From Pseudomonas sp. TH43 (GTDB lineage: Bacteria > Pseudomonadota > Gammaproteobacteria > Pseudomonadales > Pseudomonadaceae): a stretch of 64,000 nucleotides of DNA. The notes below the pieces were generated by a model. That model did not search any database. It was not told the origin of the DNA and worked only from the letters and a program-made list of their open reading frames with translations. The position numbers and the translations under genes are program-made. Shown here piece after piece: positions 1-8,630 of the stretch (its first letter is position 1; each line of letters opens with the position of its first letter). The stretch lies in the NCBI RefSeq assembly GCF_016650635.1, contig NZ_JAEKFI010000004.1, positions 2,092,501 through 2,156,500 of the forward strand. Direction: 5' to 3'.

Positions 1-757
1 CATCACCATGGAAAACGCCCTGAGCAGCAACGACATTCAAGTGTTCGCCGAAGAGTGGGTCGGCCGCAGCGAAGTCTGGAACAAGGCCGAGAAGGCCGGC
101 AAGGTTGTCGGTGTCGGCGCACCAGTGGTTGGCGCAGTGGAAGGCTGGTACGTGCCGCGCTACGTGATCGAAGGCGACGCCAAACGCAAGCTGGAGCCGA
201 AAGCCCCAGACCTGAAAAACATCGCTGACCTTGGCAAATACTCAGCGGTGTTCAAGGACGCCGAGGAGCCATCCAAGGGCCGCTTCTACAACTGCCCGGC
301 CGGCTGGACCTGCGAGCTGGACAACAGCGAAATGCTGAAAAGCTATGGCCTCGAAAACAGCTACACCAACTTCCGTCCGGGCACTGGCCCGGCACTCGAT
401 GCGGCAGTGTTGTCGAGCTACAAGCGTGGCGAGCCGATCCTGTTCTACTACTGGTCGCCAACCCCGCTGATGGGCCAGGTCGATCTGGTCAAGCTCGAAG
501 AAAAACCGGGCGTCGACAAGTCTGTGAGCATCAAGGTCGGCCTGTCGAAAACCTTCCACGAACAGGCGCCGGAGCTGGTCGCCGTGCTGGAAAAGGTCAA
601 CCTGCCGATTGACCTGCTGAACCAGAACCTGGGTCGCATGGCGAAGGAACGTATCGAGTCGCCAAAACTGGCGAAAATCTTCCTCAAGGAACATCCTGAG
701 GTCTGGCATGCGTGGGTCAGTGACGACGCAGCCAAGAAAATCGACGCGGCGCTGTAG
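1..757 (+). CDS. hutX: Histidine/betaine-type ABC transporter periplasmic substrate-binding protein (5'-truncated)
   Basis: Partial gene: the reading frame is open to the left edge, and the ATG at 8 is internal because there is no signal peptide and the visible ~250 residues cover only the C-terminal three quarters of a ProX/OpuAC-type binding protein. The visible part includes a lobe with the WYVPRY and YYWSPTP aromatic stretches usual in this family. It would capture substrate in the periplasm and deliver it to the permease and ATPase encoded just downstream (gap 83 bp). The substrate is inferred as histidine or a hut intermediate from its place directly before hutW-hutV-hutH; the family itself is best known for glycine betaine, proline and choline. 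The family call is firm, the substrate less so. Confidence 0.85.
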   Translation, partial: ITMENALSSNDIQVFAEEWVGRSEVWNKAEKAGKVVGVGAPVVGAVEGWYVPRYVIEGDAKRKLEPKAPDLKNIADLGKYSAVFKDAEEPSKGRFYNCPAGWTCELDNSEMLKSYGLENSYTNFRPGTGPALDAAVLSSYKRGEPILFYYWSPTPLMGQVDLVKLEEKPGVDKSVSIKVGLSKTFHEQAPELVAVLEKVNLPIDLLNQNLGRMAKERIESPKLAKIFLKEHPEVWHAWVSDDAAKKIDAAL

Positions 758-840
758 GTCGATACCTCCCGGCTAACCGCGAGGCTGGCCGGGAGATATG
801 CCGTAAACGCTTGATTGAGATTTCTGATTGAGAGCCGCTT

Positions 841-1692
841 ATGTTTCCCGAAAGCTTTACCTTTTCCATCGCCGACTGGGTCAACGGTTGGGTCGATTCG
901 CTGGTCACCAACTACGGTGATGTTTTCCGCCATATCTCCGACACCCTGCTGTGGGCCATCGTCAACCTTGAAGGCCTGCTGCGCGCGGCGCCGTGGTGGT
1001 TGATGCTGGCGATCGTCGGTGTCATCGCCTGGCATGCCACGCGCAAAGTGCTGACCACGGCAGTCATCGTCGGTTTGCTGTTCCTCGTTGGCGCTGTCGG
1101 CCTGTGGGACAAGCTCATGCAGACGCTGGCGCTGATGATGGTCGCGACAATCATTTCGGTGCTGATCGGCATCCCGCTGGGGATTCTCTCGGCGCGCAGC
1201 AATCGCCTGCGTTCGGTGCTGATGCCGCTGCTCGACATCATGCAAACCATGCCGAGTTTCGTGTACCTGATTCCGGTGCTGATGCTGTTCGGTCTGGGCA
1301 AGGTGCCGGCGATTTTCGCCACGGTCATTTACGCCGCGCCACCGCTGATTCGCCTGACCGACCTGGGCATCCGTCAGGTCGACGGCGAAGTCATGGAAGC
1401 GATCAACGCGTTCGGCGCCAACCGCTGGCAGCAACTGTTCGGCGTGCAACTGCCGCTGGCCTTGCCGAGCATCATGGCCGGGATCAACCAGACCACCATG
1501 ATGGCCCTGTCGATGGTGGTGATCGCCTCGATGATCGGCGCCCGTGGTCTGGGTGAAGATGTGTTGGTGGGGATTCAGACCCTCAACGTCGGGCGCGGTC
1601 TTGAGGCCGGTCTGGCGATCGTGATTCTCGCAGTGGTCATCGACCGCATTACTCAGGCGTACGGTCGGCCACGGCATGAGGTGAGCAAATGA
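841..1692 (+). CDS. hutW: ABC transporter permease, ProW/OpuAB family
   Basis: Inner-membrane permease of 283 residues. It has several hydrophobic segments (about 50-70, 75-95, 95-120, 140-165, 210-235, 250-270) and the EAA loop region near residues 180-200 (EVMEAINAFGANRWQQL) that docks on the ATPase. The start ATG follows a short gap after hutX, with GAGAGCC upstream as a weak ribosome site. The last 4 bases overlap hutV, indicating translational coupling. It belongs to the quaternary-amine uptake class, and its position in the hut cluster implies histidine or urocanate import. The single permease gene suggests a homodimeric channel. Confidence 0.9.
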   Translation: MFPESFTFSIADWVNGWVDSLVTNYGDVFRHISDTLLWAIVNLEGLLRAAPWWLMLAIVGVIAWHATRKVLTTAVIVGLLFLVGAVGLWDKLMQTLALMMVATIISVLIGIPLGILSARSNRLRSVLMPLLDIMQTMPSFVYLIPVLMLFGLGKVPAIFATVIYAAPPLIRLTDLGIRQVDGEVMEAINAFGANRWQQLFGVQLPLALPSIMAGINQTTMMALSMVVIASMIGARGLGEDVLVGIQTLNVGRGLEAGLAIVILAVVIDRITQAYGRPRHEVSK

Positions 1693-2519
1693 ACAACGCA
1701 ACCGTGAGCAAGATCGAAGTCAAAAACGTCTTCAAGATTTTCGGCAACCGCGCCAAGGATGCGCTGGCGATGGTCGGGCAAGGCAAGACCAAGGATCAGG
1801 TGCTGAGCGAGACCGGTTGCGTGGTGGGGGTCAACGACCTGTCGCTGAGCATCGGCACTGGCGAGATCTTCGTGATCATGGGCTTGTCCGGCTCGGGCAA
1901 ATCGACCTTGGTGCGCCACTTCAATCGCCTGATCGACCCGACCAGCGGCGCGATCCTCGTCGATGGCGTCGACATCCTGCAATACGACATGGAAGCCCTG
2001 CGCGAATTTCGCCGGCACAAGATCAGCATGGTGTTCCAGAGCTTCGGCCTGCTGCCGCACAAGACCGTACTCGACAACGTCGCCTACGGCCTGAAGGTGC
2101 GCGGCGAGAGCAAGCAAATGTGCTCGGAGCGGGCGCTGCACTGGATCAACACCGTGGGCCTCAAGGGCTACGAAAACAAATATCCGCACCAGCTCTCCGG
2201 CGGCATGCGCCAGCGTGTCGGCCTGGCCCGGGCCTTGGCGGCGGACACTGACATCATCCTGATGGACGAGGCGTTCAGCGCCCTCGATCCGCTGATCCGC
2301 GCCGAGATGCAGGATCAGTTGCTGGAACTGCAAAAGACCCTGCACAAAACCATCGTCTTCATCACCCACGACCTCGACGAGGCCGTGCGTATCGGCAATC
2401 GCATTGCGATTCTCAAGGATGGGAAATTGATCCAGGTCGGCACGCCACGCGAGATTCTGCATTCGCCGGCGGATGAGTACGTCGACCGGTTCGTGCAGCG
2501 GCGTGCAGCGGTGGTTTGA
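1689..2519 (+). CDS. hutV: ABC transporter ATP-binding protein, ProV-like without CBS domains
   Basis: ATPase of 276 residues energising HutXW. The Walker A motif is GLSGSGKST near residue 64, the signature motif LSGGMRQRV is near 170, the Walker B segment IILMDEAFSALD is near 190, and the switch His lies in FITHDLDEA. The N-terminal ~40 residues are the ProV-type leader before the core. Osmotic ProV/OpuAA proteins run to about 400 residues with C-terminal CBS domains that sense ionic strength. This one stops right after the nucleotide-binding domain, so it should not be gated that way, which suits a catabolic transporter. It overlaps hutW by 4 bp. Confidence 0.92.
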   Translation: MNNATVSKIEVKNVFKIFGNRAKDALAMVGQGKTKDQVLSETGCVVGVNDLSLSIGTGEIFVIMGLSGSGKSTLVRHFNRLIDPTSGAILVDGVDILQYDMEALREFRRHKISMVFQSFGLLPHKTVLDNVAYGLKVRGESKQMCSERALHWINTVGLKGYENKYPHQLSGGMRQRVGLARALAADTDIILMDEAFSALDPLIRAEMQDQLLELQKTLHKTIVFITHDLDEAVRIGNRIAILKDGKLIQVGTPREILHSPADEYVDRFVQRRAAVV

Positions 2520-2532
2520 GATGGATTGCCTT

Positions 2533-2663
2533 TGTGGCGAGGGGATTTATCCCCGTTGGGTGGCGAAGCCGCCCCAAACCATGCGCCCAAGTCTGACTGA
2601 CAGACTGCGATGGTAGGTTTTACGACTGCTTCGCAGCCGAACGGGGAAAAATCCCCTCGCCAC
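2533..2663. repeat. REP palindrome pair, family B
   Basis: Between hutV and hutH1. The left half TGTGGCGAGGGGATTTATCC and a right half ending AATCCCCTCGCCAC are inverted copies separated by ~90 bp. The same family recurs at 31938-32088 and 36609-36743. It fills most of the 183-bp gap, so any hutH1 promoter would have to lie in or around it; read-through from hutV is more likely. Confidence 0.85.
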
Positions 2664-2702
2664 GGGGTTACCTGCATCAACAGAATTGGTATGAGGTTTT
2701 AG

Positions 2703-4226
2703 ATGTCTCAGGCTGAAAGAATCGTTATCACTGGTGCGCCGCTTCGTTGGCAGGACGTCGTCGCCGTGGCTCGTCATGGCGCTCAACTTGAGCTGTCGAG
2801 TGACACCTGGGCGCGCATCGAAAACGCCCAGGCCATCGTCCAGCGCATCGTCGAAAGCGGCGAGCGTGCCTATGGCGTCAACACCGGTCTGGGCGGTTTG
2901 TCCAATGTCTCGCTGCAAGACGAACAACTCAGCCAACTCTCGCGCAACACGCTGCTCAGCCACGCCTGCGGCGTCGGCCCGGTACTCGCCGACGAGCAGA
3001 CCCGCGCGATTATCTGCGCCGCGATCCACAACTACAGCCACGGCAAATCCGGCATTCATCGCCGCGTCGTCGAAGGCCTGCTGGCGCTGCTCAATCGCGG
3101 CATCACCCCGCAAGTGCCGTCGCAAGGTTCGGTGGGTTACCTGACGCACATGGCGCACATCGGTATCACGCTGTTGGGCGTCGGTAATGTCAGCTATCGC
3201 GGGCAAATCACTTCTGCGCAACAGGCATTGGCCGAAGAGGGCCTGCAACCGGTGCAACTCGGCGCGAAGGACGGTTTGTGCCTGGTCAACGGCACGCCAT
3301 GCATGACCGGCCTCAGCTGTCTGGCGATTGCCGACGCGACGCGTCTGCTGCAATGGGCCGACGTCATCGGCGCAATGAGTTTCGAAGCTCAGCGCGGCCA
3401 GATCGATGCCTTCGACGCTGAAATCATTGCGTTGAAACCGCATCCGGGCATGCAGCAGGTCGGCGTTAATCTGCGCGCGTTGCTCGACGGCAGTGAAGTC
3501 ATCGCGTCGAGCAAAGGCATTCGTACTCAGGACGCGCTGAGCATTCGTTCGATCCCGCAGGTGCACGGCGCCGCGCGCGATCAACTGGCGCACGCGATCA
3601 AACAGATCGAAACCGAACTCAATGGCTGCACCGACAATCCGCTGCTGCTGGGCGCGCCGGATGATTTCCGAGTCATGTCGCAGGCCAACCCGCACGGGCA
3701 ATCGGTGGCGATGGCGGCGGATCTGCTGGCGATTGCCATGGCCGAAATCGGTTCGATTGCCGAGCGTCGACTCGATCGTCTGGTCAACCCGCACGTCAGC
3801 GGTCTGCCGGCGTTTCTGGTGGCCAACCCGGGGGTGAACTCCGGGATGATGATCGTGCAATACGTTGCCGCCTCGCTGTGTGCGGAAAACCGCCAATTGG
3901 CGCAACCGGCGGTGCTCGACAACTACATCACTTCAGGCCTGCAGGAAGACCACTTGAGCATGGGCACCAACGCCGCGCTCAAGCTGCACCGTGCACTGGA
4001 AAACTGCACGCAGATCCTCGCCATCGAATACTTGCTGGCGGCGCAGGCGTTTGAATTCCTCAAGGAGCAACGCTTCGGCGCGGGCACCGATGTCGCGTGG
4101 CGACTGCTGCGTGAAACCGTCCCGGCCTATGATCAGGATCGCTGGTTGGCGCCGGACATCGCCGCGGCCGTGAGCGTGTTGAAAACGCCGAATTTGCTGC
4201 ACAACGTTCTATCGAATTTGCACTGA
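2703..4226 (+). CDS. hutH1: Histidine ammonia-lyase family paralogue lacking the MIO Ala-Ser-Gly triad
   Basis: A 507-residue member of the HAL/PAL superfamily, intact along its length, just upstream of the canonical hutH. The active-site loop reads GSVG followed directly by YLTHMAHI (G145-Y146), where the canonical copy has GSVG-ASG-DLAPLAHM. Exactly three residues, the Ala-Ser-Gly that cyclise into the MIO electrophile, are absent without a frameshift. Other positions also diverge: the Tyr of QDPYSLR is Leu279 (QDALSIR), and the Phe of GNFHAEP is Pro330 (ANPHGQS). The YGVNTG loop, LSHACGVG, the Asn of LVNGT and the Glu of LQEDHLSM remain. A normal HAL reaction is therefore unlikely. It may have a structural, regulatory or binding role. 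A similar second copy is known in P. fluorescens SBW25 and P. aeruginosa, and in SBW25 it is reported dispensable for growth on histidine. Start ATG at 2703. Confidence 0.88.
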   Translation: MSQAERIVITGAPLRWQDVVAVARHGAQLELSSDTWARIENAQAIVQRIVESGERAYGVNTGLGGLSNVSLQDEQLSQLSRNTLLSHACGVGPVLADEQTRAIICAAIHNYSHGKSGIHRRVVEGLLALLNRGITPQVPSQGSVGYLTHMAHIGITLLGVGNVSYRGQITSAQQALAEEGLQPVQLGAKDGLCLVNGTPCMTGLSCLAIADATRLLQWADVIGAMSFEAQRGQIDAFDAEIIALKPHPGMQQVGVNLRALLDGSEVIASSKGIRTQDALSIRSIPQVHGAARDQLAHAIKQIETELNGCTDNPLLLGAPDDFRVMSQANPHGQSVAMAADLLAIAMAEIGSIAERRLDRLVNPHVSGLPAFLVANPGVNSGMMIVQYVAASLCAENRQLAQPAVLDNYITSGLQEDHLSMGTNAALKLHRALENCTQILAIEYLLAAQAFEFLKEQRFGAGTDVAWRLLRETVPAYDQDRWLAPDIAAAVSVLKTPNLLHNVLSNLH

Positions 4227-4344
4227 AAAACTACCCTGCCAGCGTGCCAAGGCGCCGGATGCCCAAAAGGCTGAAAGCGACGGATAACGGAATGCTCCGG
4301 AGCGAATGGCAAGTTAATAACAATGTCTCAAAAGGAGCATTTAA

Positions 4345-5877
4345 ATGACTGCGCTTAACCTGATCCCTGGCCAACTGAGCCTGGCCCAATTGCGTGACGT
4401 CTACCAGCACCCGGTCAAGCTGACGCTCGACAACAGCGCTTCTGCGCAGATCGAAGCGAGCGTTGCCTGCGTCGAGCAGATCCTCGCCGAAAACCGCACC
4501 GCGTACGGCATCAACACTGGTTTCGGCCTGCTGGCCTCTACACGCATCGCCAGCGAAGACCTGGAAAACCTCCAGCGTTCGCTGGTGCTGTCTCACGCCG
4601 CTGGCGTTGGCCAGCCGATCAGCGATGACTTGGTGCGTCTGGTCATGGTGCTCAAGGTCAACAGCCTTAGCCGCGGTTTCTCCGGGATCCGCCGCGTGGT
4701 GATCGACGCGCTGATTGCGCTGATCAACGCCGAGGTTTATCCGCACATTCCGTTGAAAGGTTCGGTGGGTGCATCCGGTGACTTGGCGCCGCTGGCGCAC
4801 ATGTCGCTGGTGCTGCTGGGCGAGGGCAAGGCGCGTTACAAGGGCGAGTGGATGGAAGCCACTGAAGCGCTGAAAGTGGCCGGCCTGACGCCGCTGACGT
4901 TGGCGGCGAAAGAAGGTCTGGCGCTGCTCAACGGGACGCAGGTTTCCACGGCGTTTGCGTTGCGTGGTCTGTTTGAAGGTGAAGACCTGTTTGCTGGCGC
5001 AATCGCGTTGGGCGGTCTGACGGTTGAAGCGGTATTGGGTTCGCGCTCGCCGTTCGATGCACGCGTTCACGCGGCGCGTGGCCAGAAAGGTCAGATCGAT
5101 GCCGCTGCCGCGTACCGTGATCTGCTCGGTGAGCGCAGCGAAGTCTCTGACTCGCATCAGAATTGCGAAAAAGTACAGGATCCGTACTCGCTGCGCTGCC
5201 AGCCGCAAGTCATGGGTGCCTGCCTGACCCAGTTCCGTCAGGCGGCGGAAGTGTTGGCGGTCGAAGCCAACGCCGTGTCGGATAACCCATTGGTATTCGC
5301 CGCTGAAGGCGACGTGATTTCCGGCGGTAACTTCCACGCTGAACCGGTGGCCATGGCCGCTGACAACATGGCACTCGCCATCGCTGAAATCGGTTCGCTG
5401 AGCGAGCGCCGTATCTCGCTGATGATGGACAAGCACATGTCACAACTGCCGCCGTTCCTGGTGGCCAATGGCGGCGTCAATTCCGGTTTCATGATCGCTC
5501 AGGTAACCGCAGCGGCACTCGCCAGCGAGAACAAGGCACTGTCCCATCCGCATTCGGTCGACAGCCTGCCGACCTCGGCCAACCAGGAAGACCACGTGTC
5601 GATGGCCCCGGCGGCTGGCAAGCGTCTATGGGAAATGGCCGAGAACACTCGCGGGATTCTTGCGGTGGAATGGTTGGCGGCGGTGCAAGGGCTGGATCTG
5701 CGTAACGGTCTGAAGACATCGGCGAAGCTGGAACAGGCGCGGGCGATTCTGCGTAAGGAAGTACCTTTCTATGAAAAAGACCGCTTCTTTGCGCCGGACA
5801 TCAATGCAGCGACTGAACTGCTGGCTTCGCGCTGCCTGACCGAACTGGTTCCGGCTAAGTTGCTGCCTAGTTTGTAA
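4345..5877 (+). CDS. hutH: Histidine ammonia-lyase
   Basis: Converts L-histidine to urocanate and ammonia, the first step of the Hut pathway, in the cytoplasm as a homotetramer. It has 510 residues, the usual length. The MIO triad Ala143-Ser144-Gly145 sits in GSVGASGDLAPLAHM. Other catalytic residues seen are the Tyr in YGINTGFG, the His in LSHAAGVG, the Asn in LLNGTQ, the Tyr and Arg in QDPYSLR, the Phe in GNFHAEP and the Glu in NQEDHVSM. A strong ribosome site (AAGGAG) lies 9 bases before the ATG. It corresponds to hutH2 of P. fluorescens, the copy needed for growth on histidine. It is separated from hutI by a large repeat element. Confidence 0.97.
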   Translation: MTALNLIPGQLSLAQLRDVYQHPVKLTLDNSASAQIEASVACVEQILAENRTAYGINTGFGLLASTRIASEDLENLQRSLVLSHAAGVGQPISDDLVRLVMVLKVNSLSRGFSGIRRVVIDALIALINAEVYPHIPLKGSVGASGDLAPLAHMSLVLLGEGKARYKGEWMEATEALKVAGLTPLTLAAKEGLALLNGTQVSTAFALRGLFEGEDLFAGAIALGGLTVEAVLGSRSPFDARVHAARGQKGQIDAAAAYRDLLGERSEVSDSHQNCEKVQDPYSLRCQPQVMGACLTQFRQAAEVLAVEANAVSDNPLVFAAEGDVISGGNFHAEPVAMAADNMALAIAEIGSLSERRISLMMDKHMSQLPPFLVANGGVNSGFMIAQVTAAALASENKALSHPHSVDSLPTSANQEDHVSMAPAAGKRLWEMAENTRGILAVEWLAAVQGLDLRNGLKTSAKLEQARAILRKEVPFYEKDRFFAPDINAATELLASRCLTELVPAKLLPSL

Positions 5878-5917
5878 GTGGGTTTTCAGGGGGAGGTTTG
5901 TTGTTACGGAAATCTAT

Positions 5918-6309
5918 CCCCCTCACCCCAACCCTCTCCCCCAAGGGGGAGAGGGGGAAGGGAGCCGATCTTTATGGTTTTCAGAACCTGAGTTCGGCTC
6001 GGGAGTCAGGTCGATGTACCTCGACAGAGCAATCCGGTCAGTCCTTTTTCTTCCCTGTGAGAGAGGGGGAAGGGAGCCGATCTCGGTGAGCTTCAAGACC
6101 TGAGTTCGGCGCAGGAGTTTCAGGTCGATGTACCTCGACAGAGCAATCAGGTTAGTCCTTTTTCTTCCCTGTGAGAGAGGGAAAAGGGGTGCCGATCTCG
6201 GTGAGCTTCAAGACCTGAGTTCGGCTCGGGAGTTTCAGGTCGATGTACCTCGACAGACCAACCCGGTCAGTTCCCTCTCCCTCCGGGAGAGGGCTAGGGT
6301 GAGGGGCTT
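5918..6309. repeat. Long inverted-repeat element, family C, with three internal ~115-bp repeats
   Basis: Fills most of the 472-bp hutH-hutI gap. The left end CCCTCACCCCAACCCTCTCC and the right end GAGAGGGCTAGGGTGAGGGG are inverted copies. Between them, a unit beginning GCCGATC, running through CTGAGTTCGGC and AGGTCGATGTACCTCGACAG, repeats at 5964, 6076 and 6191 (spacing 112 and 115 bp) with few differences. The unit contains its own short palindrome (TCGATGTACCTCGA). Related single-unit elements are at 14751-14934 and 44577-46063. I see no gene here; short open frames within it follow the repeat and have no coding character. Confidence 0.85.
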
Positions 6310-6349
6310 TTCAAGGCTCCCCGCCAAACGAACATAACGGAGGCTAATA

Positions 6350-7555
6350 GTGAAAACCCTCTGGCAACACTGCCACGTCGCAACCATGGCGCAAGGCGTC
6401 TACTCGATCATCGAGGATGCGGCCATCGTCACGTCCGGTGCGCTCATCGAGTGGATCGGCCCGCGCGATCAATTGCCGTCCGGCGAATACCCGGCGGTCA
6501 ACGACCTGCAAGGCGCGTGGGTCACCCCCGGCCTGATCGACTGCCACACCCACACGGTGTTCGGTGGTAACCGCAGCGGCGAGTTTGAAAAACGTTTGCA
6601 AGGCGTCAGCTACGCCGAGATCGCAGCCTCCGGTGGCGGCATCGCCAGCACCGTGCGCGCGACTCGCGAAGCGACTGAAGACGAGCTTTTCGCCAGCGCC
6701 GCCAAACGCCTGAAAAGCCTGATGCGCGACGGCGTCACCACGGTGGAAATGAAGTCCGGCTACGGCCTCGATCTGGCCAACGAACGCAAGATCCTCCGAG
6801 TGATTCGTCGCCTGGAAAAAGAGCTGCCGATCAGCGTGCGCAGCACCTGTCTGGCCGCCCACGCGTTGCCACCGGAATACAAGGATCGCGCCGACGATTA
6901 CATCGAGCTGATCTGCACCGAGATGCTGCCAGCCTTGGCCGCCGAAGGGCTGGTCGATGCCGTGGATGCTTTCTGCGAATACCTGGCGTTCTCGCCGGAG
7001 CAAGTCGAGCGCGTATTCATTGCGGCGCAAAAACTCGGACTGCCGGTGAAGCTGCACGCCGAGCAATTGTCGTCGCTGCACGGCTCCAGCCTTGCCGCGC
7101 GCTATAAGGCGTTGTCGGCCGATCATCTGGAGTTCATGGACGAGGCCGACGCCATCGCCATGGCCGAAGCCGACACCGTCGCGGTGTTGCTGCCGGGCGC
7201 GTTCTATTTCCTGCGCGAAACCCAGTTGCCGCCGATGGAAGCCTTGCGCAAGCACAAAGTGAAGATCGCCATCGCCAGCGACCTCAATCCGGGCACCTCG
7301 CCGGCGCTGTCGTTGCGGTTGATGTTGAACATGGCTTGCACCTGTTTCCGCATGACTCCGGAAGAGGCGCTGGCCGGCGCGACCCTTCATGCCGCGCAGG
7401 CATTGGGCATGGCCGATACACACGGTTCACTGGAAGTCGGCAAGGTGGCGGATTTCGTTGCCTGGCAGATTGATCGTCCGGCGGATCTGGCCTACTGGCT
7501 CGGTGGTGATCTGGATAAACGCGTCGTCCGTCACGGCGTCGAATCAAGTCTGTAG
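6350..7555 (+). CDS. hutI: Imidazolonepropionase
   Basis: Hydrolyses 4-imidazolone-5-propanoate to N-formimino-L-glutamate, step three of histidine degradation. It is an amidohydrolase of 401 residues. The metal-binding HxH is in DCHTHTVFGG (about residues 64-69), further metal or substrate histidines are in AHALPPEY and KLHAEQLS, and the catalytic Asp is in ASDLNPG. The start is GTG at 6350, preceded by ACGGAGG with good spacing. hutG starts 10 bases after its stop. Length and motifs are typical. Confidence 0.96.
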   Translation: MKTLWQHCHVATMAQGVYSIIEDAAIVTSGALIEWIGPRDQLPSGEYPAVNDLQGAWVTPGLIDCHTHTVFGGNRSGEFEKRLQGVSYAEIAASGGGIASTVRATREATEDELFASAAKRLKSLMRDGVTTVEMKSGYGLDLANERKILRVIRRLEKELPISVRSTCLAAHALPPEYKDRADDYIELICTEMLPALAAEGLVDAVDAFCEYLAFSPEQVERVFIAAQKLGLPVKLHAEQLSSLHGSSLAARYKALSADHLEFMDEADAIAMAEADTVAVLLPGAFYFLRETQLPPMEALRKHKVKIAIASDLNPGTSPALSLRLMLNMACTCFRMTPEEALAGATLHAAQALGMADTHGSLEVGKVADFVAWQIDRPADLAYWLGGDLDKRVVRHGVESSL

Positions 7556-7565
7556 GAGAGCGGTT

Positions 7566-8372
7566 GTGGATAAGGTTCTGAGCTTCAAACAAGGTCGCGT
7601 GCCGCTGCTGATCAGCATGCCGCACGCCGGCCTGCGCCTGACCCCGGAGGTCGAGGCCGGGCTGATCGCCGACGCGAAAAGCCTGCCGGATACTGACTGG
7701 CATATTCCGCAGCTCTATGACTTCGCTGAAGCGCTGGGCGCCAGTACGCTGGCTGCCGAGTATTCGCGTTTCGTCATCGACCTGAACCGGCCGTCCGACG
7801 ACAAACCGTTGTACACCGGCGCGACCACCGGCCTGTACCCGGCGACGCTGTTCGATGGCATCCCGTTGTTCCGCGAAGGGCATGAGCCTTCGCAAGAACA
7901 GCGCGCGACTTATCTTGAACAGATCTGGACGCCGTATCACCGCACTTTGCAGGAAGAGCTGGCGCGGCTGAAGGCCGAGTTCGGTTATGCGCTGCTGTTC
8001 GATGCGCACTCGATCCGCTCGATCATCCCGCACCTGTTCGACGGCAAACTGCCGGACTTCAACCTGGGCACCTTCAATGGCGCCAGTTGCGATCCGCAAC
8101 TCGCTACGCAGCTGGAAGCCATCTGCGCGCGCCACGACGATTACAGCCACGTGCTCAACGGCCGCTTCAAGGGCGGTCACATTACCCGTCATTACGGCAA
8201 CCCGGCCGAGAACATCCACGCAGTGCAACTGGAGTTGTGCCAGAGCACCTACATGGAAGAGTTCGAACCGTTCCGCTATCGCGCCGACCTGGCCGAGCCG
8301 ACGCGGGTGGTCCTCAAGGAGTTGCTGCAAGGCTACCTGGCTTGGGGGCAAAAGCACTACGCGCAAAAATAG
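7566..8372 (+). CDS. hutG: N-formylglutamate deformylase
   Basis: The last hut enzyme, cleaving N-formyl-L-glutamate to glutamate and formate; this implies the five-step pathway through formiminoglutamate deiminase (hutF, off window). It has 268 residues of the FGase family, with PLLISMPHAG at the N-terminus, the putative metal-binding DAHSIRS in the middle and YMEEFEPFRY near the C-terminus. I choose the GTG at 7566: GGAGAG lies 5-9 bases upstream and it follows hutI by 10 bp. The frame is open further left, but only inside hutI. Confidence 0.93.
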   Translation: MDKVLSFKQGRVPLLISMPHAGLRLTPEVEAGLIADAKSLPDTDWHIPQLYDFAEALGASTLAAEYSRFVIDLNRPSDDKPLYTGATTGLYPATLFDGIPLFREGHEPSQEQRATYLEQIWTPYHRTLQEELARLKAEFGYALLFDAHSIRSIIPHLFDGKLPDFNLGTFNGASCDPQLATQLEAICARHDDYSHVLNGRFKGGHITRHYGNPAENIHAVQLELCQSTYMEEFEPFRYRADLAEPTRVVLKELLQGYLAWGQKHYAQK

Positions 8373-8389
8373 CGCTTGGCACCCAACCC

Positions 8390-8481
8390 TTGTAGGAGTG
8401 AGCCTGCTCGCGATAGCGGTGTGTCAGTCGCTGAAATATTGCCTGAACCAACGCCATCGCGAGCAGGCTCACTCCTACAAG
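8390..8481. repeat. REP palindrome pair, family A
   Basis: TGTAGGAGTGAGCCTGCTCG and its inverted copy are separated by ~45 bp, directly after hutG. It could act as the 3' end structure of the hut transcript. Same family as 15904, 17716/17876, 26765, 28464, 34461, 41775 and 63291. Confidence 0.9.
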
Positions 8482-8630
8482 TTTTTGTGTGCAGCAGACT
8501 GTGGTGCATGTCTGACAAGCTGTGACAGCGAGCGAGCATGCTCATTGACGTAAATCGGGTTTATGATGCCCAACGGCAGAATAAATAGAAGTCCCCCCAG
8601 GGATGACCTCGACCCTTTACGGAGCGCGCA

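Noticed and set aside
8..10. ATG at position 8 as the true start of hutX
   Set aside because: The frame is open to the window edge, and the protein would lack its signal peptide and first lobe.
448..1701. Minus-strand open frame opposite hutX and hutW
   Set aside because: Runs across two well-supported genes and the gap between them; His/Gln/Arg composition, no homology recognised.
5964..6309. CRISPR-like array
   Set aside because: Repeats are ~115 bp with no short constant repeat alternating with unique spacers; it is a nested intergenic repeat.
5898..6337. Short plus-strand frames in the hutH-hutI gap
   Set aside because: They are translated repeat sequence, repeating the same peptide-like words, with no ribosome sites.
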